A stretch of 64,000 bases of DNA from CBDCME01 sp965218865 (GCA_965218865.1 CBDCME010000005.1:1-64000), one strand, 5' to 3'. Counted from the first letter of the stretch, positions 19,743 to 28,638 are shown. Notes: generated from the sequence alone by a model not told the origin. Numbers and translations: made by a program.

Positions 19743-20273
19743 TCAATAATCGGCGAGGTCCAAATATTCCTCCACCAAATGCACCACGGTCGGACCTCGG
19801 CCGTAGCGGTTGAAGGTGATTTCTCCCTTGCCGTACATGGGGGTGAAGCTGTCCCGGGCGTTCAGGCGCCGCTCGATCGCGAAATCCTCGGGAACGATGA
19901 CGACGTAGGCCGTGTGGGTCCCGTCCCAATCACAGCCTCCGAAGCCCTTCCGAAGCTCGGCGACGGTCATCACCGCTCGGCGCGAACCTTCGTTGGCCAA
20001 CATGGCGTCAGCGTTCGGCATGGTCACGATGACGTGCTTCGAGTTGCCCATGCGGGCCCAATAAACGGCGCCCGACCGGGTGTCACGGCCCATGCGGAAG
20101 AGATACTCGCCGTTATCCAGTTTACGAATATTTTCCGGATCGCCCAAGGCGAAGGATTCAAGGTATTCGTCCGAATTCGGTCCCGGCGCGCCCAACTGCC
20201 TGGCATCCACCGAGACGGTCGCCGCCAAGGTCAGTCCCAGGGCACCGAGGGTGGCAACGAAAAAGGTTTTCAT
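19743..20273 (-). CDS. Exported protein, unknown function
   Basis: 176 residues. A typical signal peptide (MKTFFVATLGALGLTLAATVSVDA) precedes a mature domain of about 150 residues with single Cys, Trp and Gly-rich turns (GFGGCDWDG) and no membrane segment, so it is probably periplasmic. The start has a normal-looking upstream region. It lies alone between intergenic stretches. No family is recognised. Confidence 0.65.
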   Translation of the reverse strand: MKTFFVATLGALGLTLAATVSVDARQLGAPGPNSDEYLESFALGDPENIRKLDNGEYLFRMGRDTRSGAVYWARMGNSKHVIVTMPNADAMLANEGSRRAVMTVAELRKGFGGCDWDGTHTAYVVIVPEDFAIERRLNARDSFTPMYGKGEITFNRYGRGPTVVHLVEEYLDLADY

Positions 20274-20674
20274 GTTCTCACCTCAAAAACGAATTCAAAC
20301 GCCCCGACGTCCGCTCCGCCAAGAGGGCAACGTAAACCTTGATTTTATGCCAATTCGCGCTCGAAAACAACCGTCCGTCATTCCCGCCGGCCGCGCCGAG
20401 GCATTGTGAGAGTGGCCTGGTGGCGGACCCGAGCCGCGAGACTGGCGGCCGGGGCGATGTCGGGGGTACATCCGCATATTTTTTGCCCCAAGGGGCTGTC
20501 CCGCTCGGCATCTGGCCGAACGGCTCACTCGGCTGCCCCCGCAAAGCTTTTTGGCAAGGCGCATCTCCCATCTCGCCCCGCCTCGCGCGGGGCGATTTTT
20601 GCGGCGTTTCCCCGGCAAGCGATGTCGCCACGTCGTAACGGCCGGCATGCGCGTGTTTCGCCCGCGGGATCGGT
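20274..20674. other. No gene recognised
   Basis: 400 GC-rich bases between the exported protein gene and MITE-1 copy B. Frames here are Arg/Pro-rich chance frames on both strands. It should hold the promoter of the exported protein. Confidence 0.4.
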
Positions 20675-20805
20675 GTCTGTTCCAAAATGCGCGTCCGGGC
20701 ATTTTTTGCGTCTGTCCCTCTCCCCCTCCCGGCCACCCACGTAAGTATGCTGATATGGGTGGCCGGGAGGGGGAGAGGGCCGGCGCCACGAGTTTTCTAA
20801 CAGAA
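20675..20805. repeat. MITE-1, copy B (full, with nested palindrome)
   Basis: Ends are GTCTGTTCCAAAA and TTTTCTAACAGAA. It contains the small hairpin around GCGCGTCCGGGC, followed by six T's, and the same large palindrome as copy C in the same orientation relative to the repeat ends. Its right end lies two bases from the stop codon of the minus-strand gene at 20808. Confidence 0.88.
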
Positions 20806-20807
20806 TG

Positions 20808-21047
20808 TCAGGGGGCACCGCGCCTGAACATGGTCATCTCCCAACCGCTCGAGTCGTGGCGCAGGATGTAGGTGGCGCCATCGCCCCCCAGTACCTTGAA
20901 ATAACGGTAGTCGGGGCTAAGCCAGCGGTCGACGACGGCGATCACCTCGATGTCGCGGTCGCCGAGAATCATTCGTCTCGGAGTTTCCTCTCCCCGGTGG
21001 CCGGCGTAACACGCCACCCGGACGATCATGAACCCCGCCGCCGGCAA
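20808..21047 (-). CDS. Small conserved-looking protein, unknown function
   Basis: 79 residues from the upstream start, or 73 from the internal ATG at 21029. A compact, likely all-beta cytoplasmic protein with CYAGHRGEE near the N-terminus and DRWLSPDYRYFKV and YILRHD further on. I recall this W-x-DYRYFKV pattern from small proteobacterial hypothetical proteins but cannot name the family. MITE-1 copy B lies at its 3' end. Confidence 0.55.
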   Translation of the reverse strand: MPAAGFMIVRVACYAGHRGEETPRRMILGDRDIEVIAVVDRWLSPDYRYFKVLGGDGATYILRHDSSGWEMTMFRRGAP

Positions 21048-21275
21048 CAGCGCGCCTCGGCGGCGCGCCTTCCACGATTCCCAAGTCTCTGGTCATTCAT
21101 CATGGTCGATACCAATTTGGCATGCTTTCAAGGCATACCTGGTTTGCAAATTCAGGCGTTGTCACGGGCCGAACTGAATCCCATAATTTTCTGTAAGACG
21201 ATAACCGAGTCAACTTTCGACGGAGTCGAAGATAGGGTCGTTAGCGTGAGTTCAACACAAGAATCGGAGAATACA

Positions 21276-21653
21276 ATGAAGCTCGTAACCGCCATCATCA
21301 AACCCTCCAGGACGTCCGACGTCCGCGACGCTCTCTCTCATATCGGTGTCAAGGGCCTGACCGTGACCGAGGTCAAGGGTGTCGGCAATCAAAAGGGCCA
21401 TGCCGAATCGTATCGGAGTGCCAGCTACGATACCGAATACAGCATTCGGGAGAAAGTCGAGGTTGTCATCGACGATTCCATCGTCGAGAGGGTTGTCGAA
21501 ACCATTACTCATGCCGCCCGCAGCGGACAGCAGGGTGAAGGACGAATCGGAGACGGCAAGATTTTCATCTTCGACGTCGTCGACGCCGTGCGGATCCGCA
21601 CCGGCGAGCGTAGCGGTAATGCCGTGGACGTCCAGGCACGCGTCGCGGCCTAA
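21276..21653 (+). CDS. P-II family nitrogen-regulatory protein
   Basis: 125 residues aligning along the full length of P-II (GlnB/GlnK): AIIKP start, VTEVKGVGNQKGH, the T-loop with Tyr at position 51 (the uridylylation site), and IGDGKIFIFDV with IRIRTGE at the end. P-II trimers sense 2-oxoglutarate and ATP/ADP and control nitrogen metabolism. Two oddities are a four-residue insertion before the GDGKIF B-loop and a C-terminal extension of about 10 residues. No amtB or glnA is adjacent, so its partner is not shown here. An inverted repeat follows the stop. Confidence 0.88.
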   Translation: MKLVTAIIKPSRTSDVRDALSHIGVKGLTVTEVKGVGNQKGHAESYRSASYDTEYSIREKVEVVIDDSIVERVVETITHAARSGQQGEGRIGDGKIFIFDVVDAVRIRTGERSGNAVDVQARVAA

Positions 21654-21666
21654 CCTCGATCGAGTT

Positions 21667-21718
21667 AGGTGCGAAGCCCCGCATTACGGCGGGAGGGTTC
21701 GCCGGGGACTTCGCACCT
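21667..21718. repeat. Inverted repeat after the P-II gene
   Basis: AGGTGCGAAG...CCCCG pairs with CGGGG...CTTCGCACCT to give a stem of about 15 pairs with an internal loop of about 20 bases. It starts some 14 bases past the stop. There is no U-tract, so it is more likely a 3' end or REP-like structure than an intrinsic terminator. Confidence 0.5.
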
Positions 21719-21767
21719 TATCGATTGAACCGTTCGCGCCCCCTCCAAAATAGTCGAGCGGTTCAGT

Positions 21768-21835
21768 GTCCGTTCGAAAATGCGCGTCCGCGCATTTTTT
21801 GCGTCTGGTCCGGCGCCGCGAGTTTTCGAACAGAC
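21768..21835. repeat. MITE-1, copy A (short form)
   Basis: 68 bp with ends GTCCGTTCGAAAA and TTTTCGAACAGAC and the central hairpin ATGCGCG-TC-CGCGCAT flanked by AAAA and TTTTTT, which reads as a terminator in both directions. The large nested palindrome of copies B and C is absent. It ends two bases from the hemW stop codon. Confidence 0.88.
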
Positions 21836-21837
21836 TG

Positions 21838-23004
21838 TCAGAGCAAGATTTCGCCCAGTACGGCGTTGAGGACGGGTCGGCCCGCGGAAGTCACCCGCAA
21901 GTTCTCGTCGTCGAGGATGACAAGTCCCAATTCGGTTAGCGCCGTGACGCGATCGGCGGCCAGCGCGGTTTCCAGGCCCTGACCTGTAAGGTGCCGGAAA
22001 CGGACCCTCGAAACGCCCTCGCTGAGCCGCAACCCCATCATCAAGATTTCGCGGACGCGCTCGTCGGCGGTTACGATTTCCTCGGCCTCGCTGCCGTGGC
22101 CGCGTGCCATGACCGCCGCCAACCAAGCCTCGGGCGATCGGATTTGGCGCCGGGCCCGGACGCCGCCATCGTCGGTCACCCGGCCGTGGGCGCCGGGACC
22201 GATCCCGAGGTATTCGCCGCCGCGCCAATAGGTCAAATTGTGGCGGCATTCGTCTCCCGGGAGGGCGTGGTTCGAGACTTCGTAGGCCGCCAGTCCGGCG
22301 CCTTCGATCAGCTCCCCCGTGATCTCGTATAGTGTCGCCGCCATGTCGTCGTACGGCAGGCGCAGATCCCCCCGCGCCGCGGCCCGGGAAAAGACGGTCC
22401 CCGGCTCCAGGGTGAGCTGGTAGGCCGACAGGTGTCCGCCGGCGATCGTCAGCGCCCGGCCGAGCTCGCGACGCCAGGCGATGGCGGTTTGACCGGGCCG
22501 GTTGTAAATCAGGTCGAAGGATGTACGGGGAAACACCGCCTGGGCGCTGGCCACCGCCCGGCGGGCCTCGGCGGCGCTGTGGTGGCGCCCGAGAAAGGCG
22601 AGGTCGCCGTCGTCCAAGGCTTGAACCCCGAGCGAAACTCGGTTGACCCCGGCGGCGCGATAGGCTTCGAGCCGGGCACATTCGACCGAGGTCGGGTTGG
22701 CCTCCAAGGTGATTTCGAGGTCGTCCGCCAGGGGCCAGCGCGCGGCCACCCGGTCGATCACGGCGGCCACCGTGCGAGCCGCCATGAGCGACGGGGTGCC
22801 GCCGCCGAAGAATATGCTGCCGACGACGCGGCCAGGGACGGTTGGCGCCAGATGATCGATCTCGCGCACCAGCGCCCGCTCCCAGGCGTCCTCGTCGACC
22901 GACGCCCGCACGTGGCTGTTGAAATCGCAATAGGGACACTTCGACAGACAAAAGGGCCAGTGGACGTAGACGGCCAGCGGCTCGCCGTTTGCCGGTCGGG
23001 GCAC
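21838..23004 (-). CDS. hemW: HemW, radical SAM haem chaperone
   Basis: 388 residues, the usual length. It has the radical SAM motif CLSKCPYCDF (three Cys for the 4Fe-4S cluster plus the HemW-type fourth Cys), then FFGGGTPSLM, EANPTS, GVNRVSLGVQ and the C-terminal HemW domain (LTYWRGGEYLGIGPGAH). HemW binds haem and delivers it to respiratory proteins; it was long misannotated as a coproporphyrinogen oxidase. It lies one base after the upstream DUF3501 gene, so the two are probably co-transcribed. MITE-1 copy A lies at its 3' end. Confidence 0.93.
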   Translation of the reverse strand: MPRPANGEPLAVYVHWPFCLSKCPYCDFNSHVRASVDEDAWERALVREIDHLAPTVPGRVVGSIFFGGGTPSLMAARTVAAVIDRVAARWPLADDLEITLEANPTSVECARLEAYRAAGVNRVSLGVQALDDGDLAFLGRHHSAAEARRAVASAQAVFPRTSFDLIYNRPGQTAIAWRRELGRALTIAGGHLSAYQLTLEPGTVFSRAAARGDLRLPYDDMAATLYEITGELIEGAGLAAYEVSNHALPGDECRHNLTYWRGGEYLGIGPGAHGRVTDDGGVRARRQIRSPEAWLAAVMARGHGSEAEEIVTADERVREILMMGLRLSEGVSRVRFRHLTGQGLETALAADRVTALTELGLVILDDENLRVTSAGRPVLNAVLGEILL

Positions 23005-23005
23005 C

Positions 23006-23641
23006 CTAATCGAAGTCCTCGGCCAGGGTGGTGCGCACGGGATCGGGCAGGACCGCCAGGTGACTGTAATTCGGATGGCCGATGGCGGCGATCACCTCGG
23101 CCCGGCGGAATTTCTCGATCTGCCTGGCGCCGAAGGGAAAGTGGAGAAAATGAACCGAGGAGGTGCGGCCTCCGCTCTTGCTGCGCGCGATTCCGTCGTC
23201 GGTGGCTCGGGCGTCCACCGTGTCGCCGCCGAAGCGCAAACTCACCGCCGCCTCGATGCCGCCCAGGCGGCCGAGGGCGTGCTCTCGCCTTACCGGGTCC
23301 TCGATTTCGAGCATCAGCGTCGCGACCAGCTCGCCGCCCTTCGGAATCAACGGGTTGAAGGCGGCGAGTTCGTCGGCGATCTGGGACTCGCCACCCTTTT
23401 CGATGAAAAGCATTTCGTGAATTTGGCACCACATGGTGTCGTAGTTTTCGAACTGGAGAATGGCGTAGGGACCGATCTCGACGCGGCGCTGGCGCTTCAG
23501 CGCCATCACGGCGGCACGGAAGGCGCGGCGCTCCCTCGCGTATCGCGCCGGCGGCAGAATATCCGCCCGGGTTAATTCGTGCCGGGTCGAGGCGGGTTTG
23601 GGGATCGCCACCGAACCCTCCACTTCAAACCTCGATGCCAT
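23006..23641 (-). CDS. DUF3501 family protein
   Basis: 211 residues from the ATG at 23641. It has the features I know for DUF3501: HELTRADILPPARYARERRAFR near the start is close to the family opening, followed by IGPYAILQFENYDTMWCQI and NPLIPKGGELVATLM. The function is unknown, but the family is typically found with rubrerythrin and a GlpC-like Fe-S protein, exactly as here, suggesting a role in peroxide or iron handling. It overlaps the end of the Fe-S gene by 17 bases. Confidence 0.82.
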   Translation of the reverse strand: MASRFEVEGSVAIPKPASTRHELTRADILPPARYARERRAFRAAVMALKRQRRVEIGPYAILQFENYDTMWCQIHEMLFIEKGGESQIADELAAFNPLIPKGGELVATLMLEIEDPVRREHALGRLGGIEAAVSLRFGGDTVDARATDDGIARSKSGGRTSSVHFLHFPFGARQIEKFRRAEVIAAIGHPNYSHLAVLPDPVRTTLAEDFD

Positions 23642-24968
23642 AGGCCCGGGCGAAGAGCTCGATCGGATGGTGGGCCTCCGCCGGGGCGCCGCCGCCAACG
23701 GCCGCGCCGCCATCGAGATTCTCTAAACCCTGGACGATATGGGCCCCGGCGAGGGGACATTCGGAGGCGACGAGGGGCTTGCCCGCGGCCTGGCGCGCCA
23801 CCGGACGGCCAACCTTGAGCGCGACCTCGAAATTCTCTTTCTTGACGCCCCAGGATCCGCCATGGCCCGAACAGCGCTCGATGACCGTAAGGTCGGCGCC
23901 GGGGATCAAGCGGAGCATCTCGGCGGCCTTGGCGCCCATGTTCTGGGCCCGGGCGTGGCAGGCGAGATGGAGGGCGACGCCGCCGGGAAGGGCGCCGAGA
24001 CCGTCGGCGAGACCCTCGTTTCGGGCAATGTCGACGACGTATTCGCAAACGTCCCGGGCGGCGTCCGCCAAGCGCCGGATCGGCGCCTCGTCCGGGAGTA
24101 TCAGTGGCCATTCGAATTTGAGCATCAGGGCGCAACTCGGGACCGGCACCACGACCTCGTGGCCCTTGTCGAGCCACGGCACGAGGGCCTCGACAGCCGC
24201 GCGGGCCCGGGCGGCGACGGCCTCGACGTCGCCCAGTTCGAGCAGGGGCATCCCGCAGCAGCCGGGATATACAGTCGTGGTCTCTACGCCGTTGCGGGCC
24301 AGCACCGCCGCCGCCGCCAGACCAAGGCGCGGGTTGTTGTAGTTGGCGAAGCAGGTGGCGAACAGGACCGCCTTTCGGCCGGCCGCCGGTGCCGATCGAT
24401 CGGCTTCGGGGGTTGCCCGAGAGACGAGGGTTCGGCGGTGGAAACGGGGCAGGACGGCGTCGCGATGGAGGCCGGCGAACCTTTCCATCAGCGGTCGCGT
24501 CAGGCGGTTGCCGCGCGCCGTCGCCCAGTTGACCAGCGGAGCCATGAATCGGGCCATCCCGCCGTTGCGGTCGGTTTTGGCGAGGACACGATCGAACCAG
24601 CCGACCTCGCCGCGCCGCTTCGCGGCGGCGCGGTGGCGAAGCATCAGATGGGGAAAATCGATTCCGAAGGAATGCGGCGGAACATAGGGGCACTTGGTCA
24701 TGAAACACATGTCGCACAGGGTGCAAGCGGCGGCAACCGAATCGAAACTGGTGCTGGCGACCGAATCGAGTTCGCCTGAGGGCGACTCGTCGATCAGATC
24801 GAAGAGTCGGGGAAAGCTATCGCAGAGGTTGAAACAGCGCCGGCAGCCATGGCAGACGTCGAACACCCGCCGCGTCTCGGCGTCGAGCTTGGCGGCGTCG
24901 GTGTAATCCGCCTCGCGCCAGGGTACCGCATGGCGCGTGGGCGCTTTGAGGCCGCCCTCGCTCATCAT
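23625..24968 (-). CDS. Heterodisulfide-reductase-related (GlpC-like) iron-sulfur protein
   Basis: 447 residues. The N-terminus has two 4Fe-4S motifs (CHGCRRCFNLC and CTLCDMCFMTKCP), followed by two CCG-type domains (GCCGMPLLE and RCSGHGGSWG) as in GlpC and HdrB. Such proteins carry electrons between a flavin or rubredoxin partner and other acceptors. The neighbours are rubrerythrin upstream and DUF3501 downstream (overlap), so it probably supplies electrons to rubrerythrin for peroxide reduction; that is inference from the conserved neighbourhood. Confidence 0.88.
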   Translation of the reverse strand: MMSEGGLKAPTRHAVPWREADYTDAAKLDAETRRVFDVCHGCRRCFNLCDSFPRLFDLIDESPSGELDSVASTSFDSVAAACTLCDMCFMTKCPYVPPHSFGIDFPHLMLRHRAAAKRRGEVGWFDRVLAKTDRNGGMARFMAPLVNWATARGNRLTRPLMERFAGLHRDAVLPRFHRRTLVSRATPEADRSAPAAGRKAVLFATCFANYNNPRLGLAAAAVLARNGVETTTVYPGCCGMPLLELGDVEAVAARARAAVEALVPWLDKGHEVVVPVPSCALMLKFEWPLILPDEAPIRRLADAARDVCEYVVDIARNEGLADGLGALPGGVALHLACHARAQNMGAKAAEMLRLIPGADLTVIERCSGHGGSWGVKKENFEVALKVGRPVARQAAGKPLVASECPLAGAHIVQGLENLDGGAAVGGGAPAEAHHPIELFARAYGIEV

Positions 24969-25012
24969 CCTCCATCAATCGGCCTGCCGCCCGAAAAGTG
25001 AAAATTCCGCCC

Positions 25013-25121
25013 CTAGTGCACCGGCGCATTCACTTCGTTCACGCCCCCGTGCACTAAGCCCTTGTTGATGCATCAACTTTCCAAACTTCGGCTGTCGCCT
25101 TCGTTTGGGTCGATGCACTAG
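25013..25121. repeat. MITE-2, copy 1 (109 bp)
   Basis: Starts CTAGTGCAC and ends TGCACTAG, with internal palindromes such as TTGATGCATCAA and CCAAAC/GTTTGG. A second copy of the same length lies at 45522-45630. This one sits between rubrerythrin and the Fe-S gene and supplies the TAG stop of rubrerythrin. Confidence 0.88.
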
Positions 25122-25540
25122 TCGTCGAGAGTCCGCAGAGCCTTCTGGAACCGTCCGGCGTGCGATTTCTCGGCCTTGGCGAGAGTTTCGAACCAGTCGG
25201 CGATTTCGTCGAAACCCTCCTCGCGGGCGCCTCGCGCCATGCCCGGATACATGTCCGTGTACTCGAAGGTTTCGCCCGCGATCGCCGCCTTCAGGTTCTT
25301 GCTGGTGGTGCCGATCGGCTCGCCGGTGGCGGGATCGCCCACCTCCGAAAGATATTCGAGATGTCCGTGGGCGTGGCCGGTCTCGCCCTCGGCGGTGGAC
25401 CGGAATACCGCCGCGACGTCATTGTAGCCTTCGACGTCCGCCTTCTGGGCGAAGAAAAGATAGCGCCGGTTCGCTTGCGATTCGCCGGCAAAAGCGTCCT
25501 TGAGGTTTTTTTCGGTTTTCGATCCCGCTAACGGTGGCAT
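25118..25540 (-). CDS. Rubrerythrin (diiron, without rubredoxin domain)
   Basis: 140 residues of a ferritin-like four-helix bundle with the diiron ligands in ExxH-type motifs (FAGESQANRRY, EGETGHAHGH, AGETFEYTDMY, EKSHAGRF). Rubrerythrin reduces hydrogen peroxide to water. The C-terminal rubredoxin domain of longer homologues is missing; single-domain forms of about 140 residues are common in proteobacteria, so this is not clearly a truncation. Its stop codon lies inside the end of MITE-2 copy 1, so the last residues may have been altered by that insertion. Confidence 0.92.
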   Translation of the reverse strand: MPPLAGSKTEKNLKDAFAGESQANRRYLFFAQKADVEGYNDVAAVFRSTAEGETGHAHGHLEYLSEVGDPATGEPIGTTSKNLKAAIAGETFEYTDMYPGMARGAREEGFDEIADWFETLAKAEKSHAGRFQKALRTLDD

Positions 25541-25874
25541 TTGGCGGCTCCTCCTCGATCGTGACCCCCAGCGCGAAGCTTTGGTCCAGGGCTACCCTTG
25601 CCCGACCGTACGCTGAACTACTCATTTTATATATGGACCGGGAGATAGCGAGTCAACAAATCGGACCAGTTCTAATTTCAGTTTCCTCGATTGCCTCAGA
25701 TTAAGGTAAATGTGACGTATTCAGTGCACTCGATGGTTGCTTCGGTTTGCGTCGAAAAGACGTTATAATATTCGAATTGGAATGCTCGGGAAGCCGGCCG
25801 GCCGAGGCCCGAGCCAACCCGGGGAGAACGGCGACATCGGTGCCGTACGACGCGCAAACGCCTGGGAGGCAGGA

Positions 25875-26063
25875 ATGAAACTCGACCTTGGTGGCATTTT
25901 GGGGCTGGTGGCGATCGCTCTGTCGATCGCCGCGATGGCAGTTACCTTCACGAAAGAGGAACGCGTGACGGAGGTTTCCGGAAAGAAACTCACCACCGCG
26001 ATCGAACTCTTGACCGATACCGTTCGGGAAACAGAGAAGGAATTCGGCGAAAAGCAACAATAG
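25875..26063 (+). CDS. Small single-span membrane protein
   Basis: 62 residues from the ATG at 25875 with GGGAGG ten bases upstream. One transmembrane segment (residues about 7-26) is followed by a charged, probably helical cytoplasmic or periplasmic tail. No family is recognised. It is divergent from rubrerythrin and convergent with irr. Confidence 0.55.
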   Translation: MKLDLGGILGLVAIALSIAAMAVTFTKEERVTEVSGKKLTTAIELLTDTVRETEKEFGEKQQ

Positions 26064-26151
26064 CCGACAACGCTCACGCGGAGATCCGTCCGATTGTCTC
26101 CGTGGCTCGTCGAGACCGGCGGCGTGTGTCGGGGCGGTACGCCCCGCGTGG

Positions 26152-26577
26152 TTAGGCTTGGTCCTCGGGACGGATACGAACGACGACGTCAACCTGGCTT
26201 ATCGTTGTCCCCGGTGGGGGCGGGGGGAGATTCTTGACGATCACGTAGTCGTCGGAAATGTCGGTGAGCTGTTGGAGGTCTTCGCGGTAGAAGTGATGGT
26301 GGTGGTGGGTATTGGTATCGAAATATGAACGCGCGGCGTCGACGGCCACCTCGCGCAACATGCCCGCCTGGGTAAATTGGTGCAGGGTGTTGTACACGGT
26401 CGCCAAGGAGACGCGAACCTTGTCGGCCAGCGCTTCCTTATGGAGAGTTTCGGCGGTGACGTGCCGATCGGCGCCGGTGAGAAGCAGATTCGCTAGCGCC
26501 AGCCTTTGACGGGTCGGACGCAGACCGGCGCCCCGCAGGCGCGTCAAGGCCGCTGAATATTTCCGCGTTTTGACCAT
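26152..26577 (-). CDS. irr: Irr-like Fur-family iron/haem response regulator
   Basis: 141 residues from the ATG at 26577. It has the Fur winged helix (GLRPTRQRLALANLLL, VSLATVYNTLHQF recognition helix) and then the His-rich THHHHHFY stretch typical of Irr rather than Fur. The C-terminus is Pro-rich and short. Irr is the alphaproteobacterial regulator that controls iron and haem genes and is degraded when haem is plentiful. The neighbouring rubrerythrin cluster and hemW fit an iron/peroxide theme. Some Fur paralogues such as PerR also have His stretches, so the Irr call is likely but not certain. Confidence 0.8.
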   Translation of the reverse strand: MVKTRKYSAALTRLRGAGLRPTRQRLALANLLLTGADRHVTAETLHKEALADKVRVSLATVYNTLHQFTQAGMLREVAVDAARSYFDTNTHHHHHFYREDLQQLTDISDDYVIVKNLPPPPPGTTISQVDVVVRIRPEDQA

Positions 26578-26850
26578 GAATACGATATGGTTCCCTTTTC
26601 CGAGAATACAAATTGTTATTGGCGGTGAGCGAAAATGTCCCCGCGCAGGAACAATTTTTAGTCGCGGTTGAGGGTTCGGGATGAGTGGGATCGTGCTCGG
26701 TGCACGGGGTTCGGGGAGCCCCGAGCTTGCCTCGACGACGTCATGGGGACTGCTCGAAGCCACCGGACGGCGTTTTCGGATTCGACAGGCACACCGGTCC
26801 GCCCGCGCCGCTCGGCGGCACGTCCCGGTCCGGGGGAGAGGCGTGCTGTC

Positions 26851-28638
26851 TCAGGCGATGGGCGCGGTCATGATCGCGTCGAGGGCCTCCTGCGCCCGGG
26901 CGGCATAGTGCCGGTTGGCCTCGGGCAGATAACGGAAGCGTCCGTCGCAGCGCACGATGGCGATGGCCGCGTTGGTCAAGCAGGCGAGATTTCTGGGCAG
27001 GTGACGCACGTAGGCCCGGCATCGGTCTTCGTCGTAGGTGAAGTCGCGCACGTAGTGCAGGCGGTTCTCGATATGCCAGTGGTTGCGCACCAGTTCGAGC
27101 AACTCCTCGGGTCCGGCGCGCTCTGCGCCGAGCGAGGTGAGGCTCCAGGTCACCTCGATGCTGCGCTTGCCGGTCTTGAGGATCTCGCGTTCGCGCTCGA
27201 TGCGCATGGCCTGGCGTCGCCCGTGGAGGTTGGCGTAGCCGTCCCACTCGGCAGCGGAGAGGTCGACGACGGCGCAGCGTCGGCGCTCGATGCGGCCATG
27301 GCCCTTGTCGACGGTTTCGTGCCAGAGCGCATCGCTGAAGTCGATCGCCTTGAGGTCTTCGAAGATCATCTCCTGGTTGTCCTTGACCGCGCTCATCACG
27401 TAGTCGGCGCGACGCCCGAGCAGGCAGCGCGCGGTCTCGTGCTGAGCGTGCATCGCGTCCATGGTGACGATCCGGCCTGTGAGGTCGAGGCCGCTGGAGA
27501 GTTCGCGCACGGCCGGGATTTCGTTGCTCTTGCGGTCGACCTCGACCTGCCCGAGGACCACGCCGGTGTCGTGCTCGACCGCCGCCACCATCATCCTGCG
27601 CCCGTCTTCGGTCTGCTTCGAGGCGCCGCGCAGATCCTTTCCGTCCATGGCGACCGGCGCGTGCGCGCTGCCATGCTGGCCGGTCCACTGGCTAATCGCG
27701 TTGTCCAGGGTCTCTGGCGGCAGGGCGGTGAGGGTCTTGTGGAAGGTGGTGATCGCGGGCGGGGTGTAGCGCTGTTTGGAAGGGCTCCAGAACGCACCCA
27801 CCGCCTCGAGCTGCTCCTGGGAGAGCAGGGCGGCGAACTGGGCGAACGCGTTCACCCCCCGGTATCCGGCAAGCCGGGCGGCGACGGCGATCACCAGAAT
27901 GGTGTTGAGCGCATAGCGCTTGCCCCGGGCATGGCGGTACTCGGGCACCTCACCCAGACACTCGAACAGGCTGCGCAGCCGGGGCGCGGCCATCGGCTCG
28001 GTGTGCTGCTCGGCGTTCCAGTGTGCCGGCATCCCGGTACGGCTCAGCGCCTCGGGGGCGCCGTCTGTCAGTCCGAACACGAAGACCTCCTTGGGCTGAC
28101 CGTGGTGGCGCCAGCGCGCTGCCCCTCCGGGCTCACGGGCAAAGCCCCGCGTCAGCCCCAGAGAGCGCCAGTTCGACGCGCGGTAGCAGGTGCCGGCAAA
28201 TCGCGAGACGTCCACGAACGTCTCCGCCAGAAGAGCCGGATATCCGTGCACCGCCTGGATGTCCTCAGACAGCCGCCGCAGGCTCAGCCCCAGCACACGG
28301 GAGGCCAGGTTCGGCACTCGGCCAGGCGTCAGAATGACGAAGCGCGAGTTGTTGGCGATCAGATGCAGACGCCGGAACTGCTGCTCGGCCGACCACCCGA
28401 TCCAGCGATCACGCGCGCCCAGCTTGAACGCGCCGGGCTGCCAGCCGATCAGTGCGAGCCAGGTCTCGCCATGCACCGCGACATGGCGCAGGCCCTTGCC
28501 GATGACGCCGTGGAACGCCAGGTAGTGGTGCTGCTCCACCAACCGGTCCCAGCGCCGGTGCTCCTGCGCGCCCCAGGTCGGACGCACCGTGACCGCGCGC
28601 AAATCAATGGACGAATCCGAGACCGGCAGCGTCGCCAT
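26851..28638 (-). CDS. ISAs1-family transposase with N-terminal DUF4338 (DruA-like) domain
   Basis: 595 residues from the ATG at 28638 (a GTG lies three codons upstream). Residues about 15-195 match DUF4338: EQHHYLAFHG, GARDRWIGWS, NNSRFVILTPG, PNLASRVL, LLAETFVD and GTCYRASNW. Residues about 210-595 are an ISAs1 (DDE_Tnp_1-associated) transposase with VAMDGKDLRGA, IVTMDAMHAQ and HWHIENRLHY supplying the catalytic acids. Most ISAs1 transposases lack the first domain. A typical right end (CAGGGCTAGTTTTTT) lies at about 28710-28724 on the minus strand; the other end was not found. Confidence 0.88.
   Translation of the reverse strand: MATLPVSDSSIDLRAVTVRPTWGAQEHRRWDRLVEQHHYLAFHGVIGKGLRHVAVHGETWLALIGWQPGAFKLGARDRWIGWSAEQQFRRLHLIANNSRFVILTPGRVPNLASRVLGLSLRRLSEDIQAVHGYPALLAETFVDVSRFAGTCYRASNWRSLGLTRGFAREPGGAARWRHHGQPKEVFVFGLTDGAPEALSRTGMPAHWNAEQHTEPMAAPRLRSLFECLGEVPEYRHARGKRYALNTILVIAVAARLAGYRGVNAFAQFAALLSQEQLEAVGAFWSPSKQRYTPPAITTFHKTLTALPPETLDNAISQWTGQHGSAHAPVAMDGKDLRGASKQTEDGRRMMVAAVEHDTGVVLGQVEVDRKSNEIPAVRELSSGLDLTGRIVTMDAMHAQHETARCLLGRRADYVMSAVKDNQEMIFEDLKAIDFSDALWHETVDKGHGRIERRRCAVVDLSAAEWDGYANLHGRRQAMRIEREREILKTGKRSIEVTWSLTSLGAERAGPEELLELVRNHWHIENRLHYVRDFTYDEDRCRAYVRHLPRNLACLTNAAIAIVRCDGRFRYLPEANRHYAARAQEALDAIMTAPIA

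Noticed and set aside
21110..21260. Sigma-54 promoter before the P-II gene
   Set aside because: TGGCAT and TTGCA-like motifs are present, but none has the required GG-N10-GC spacing.
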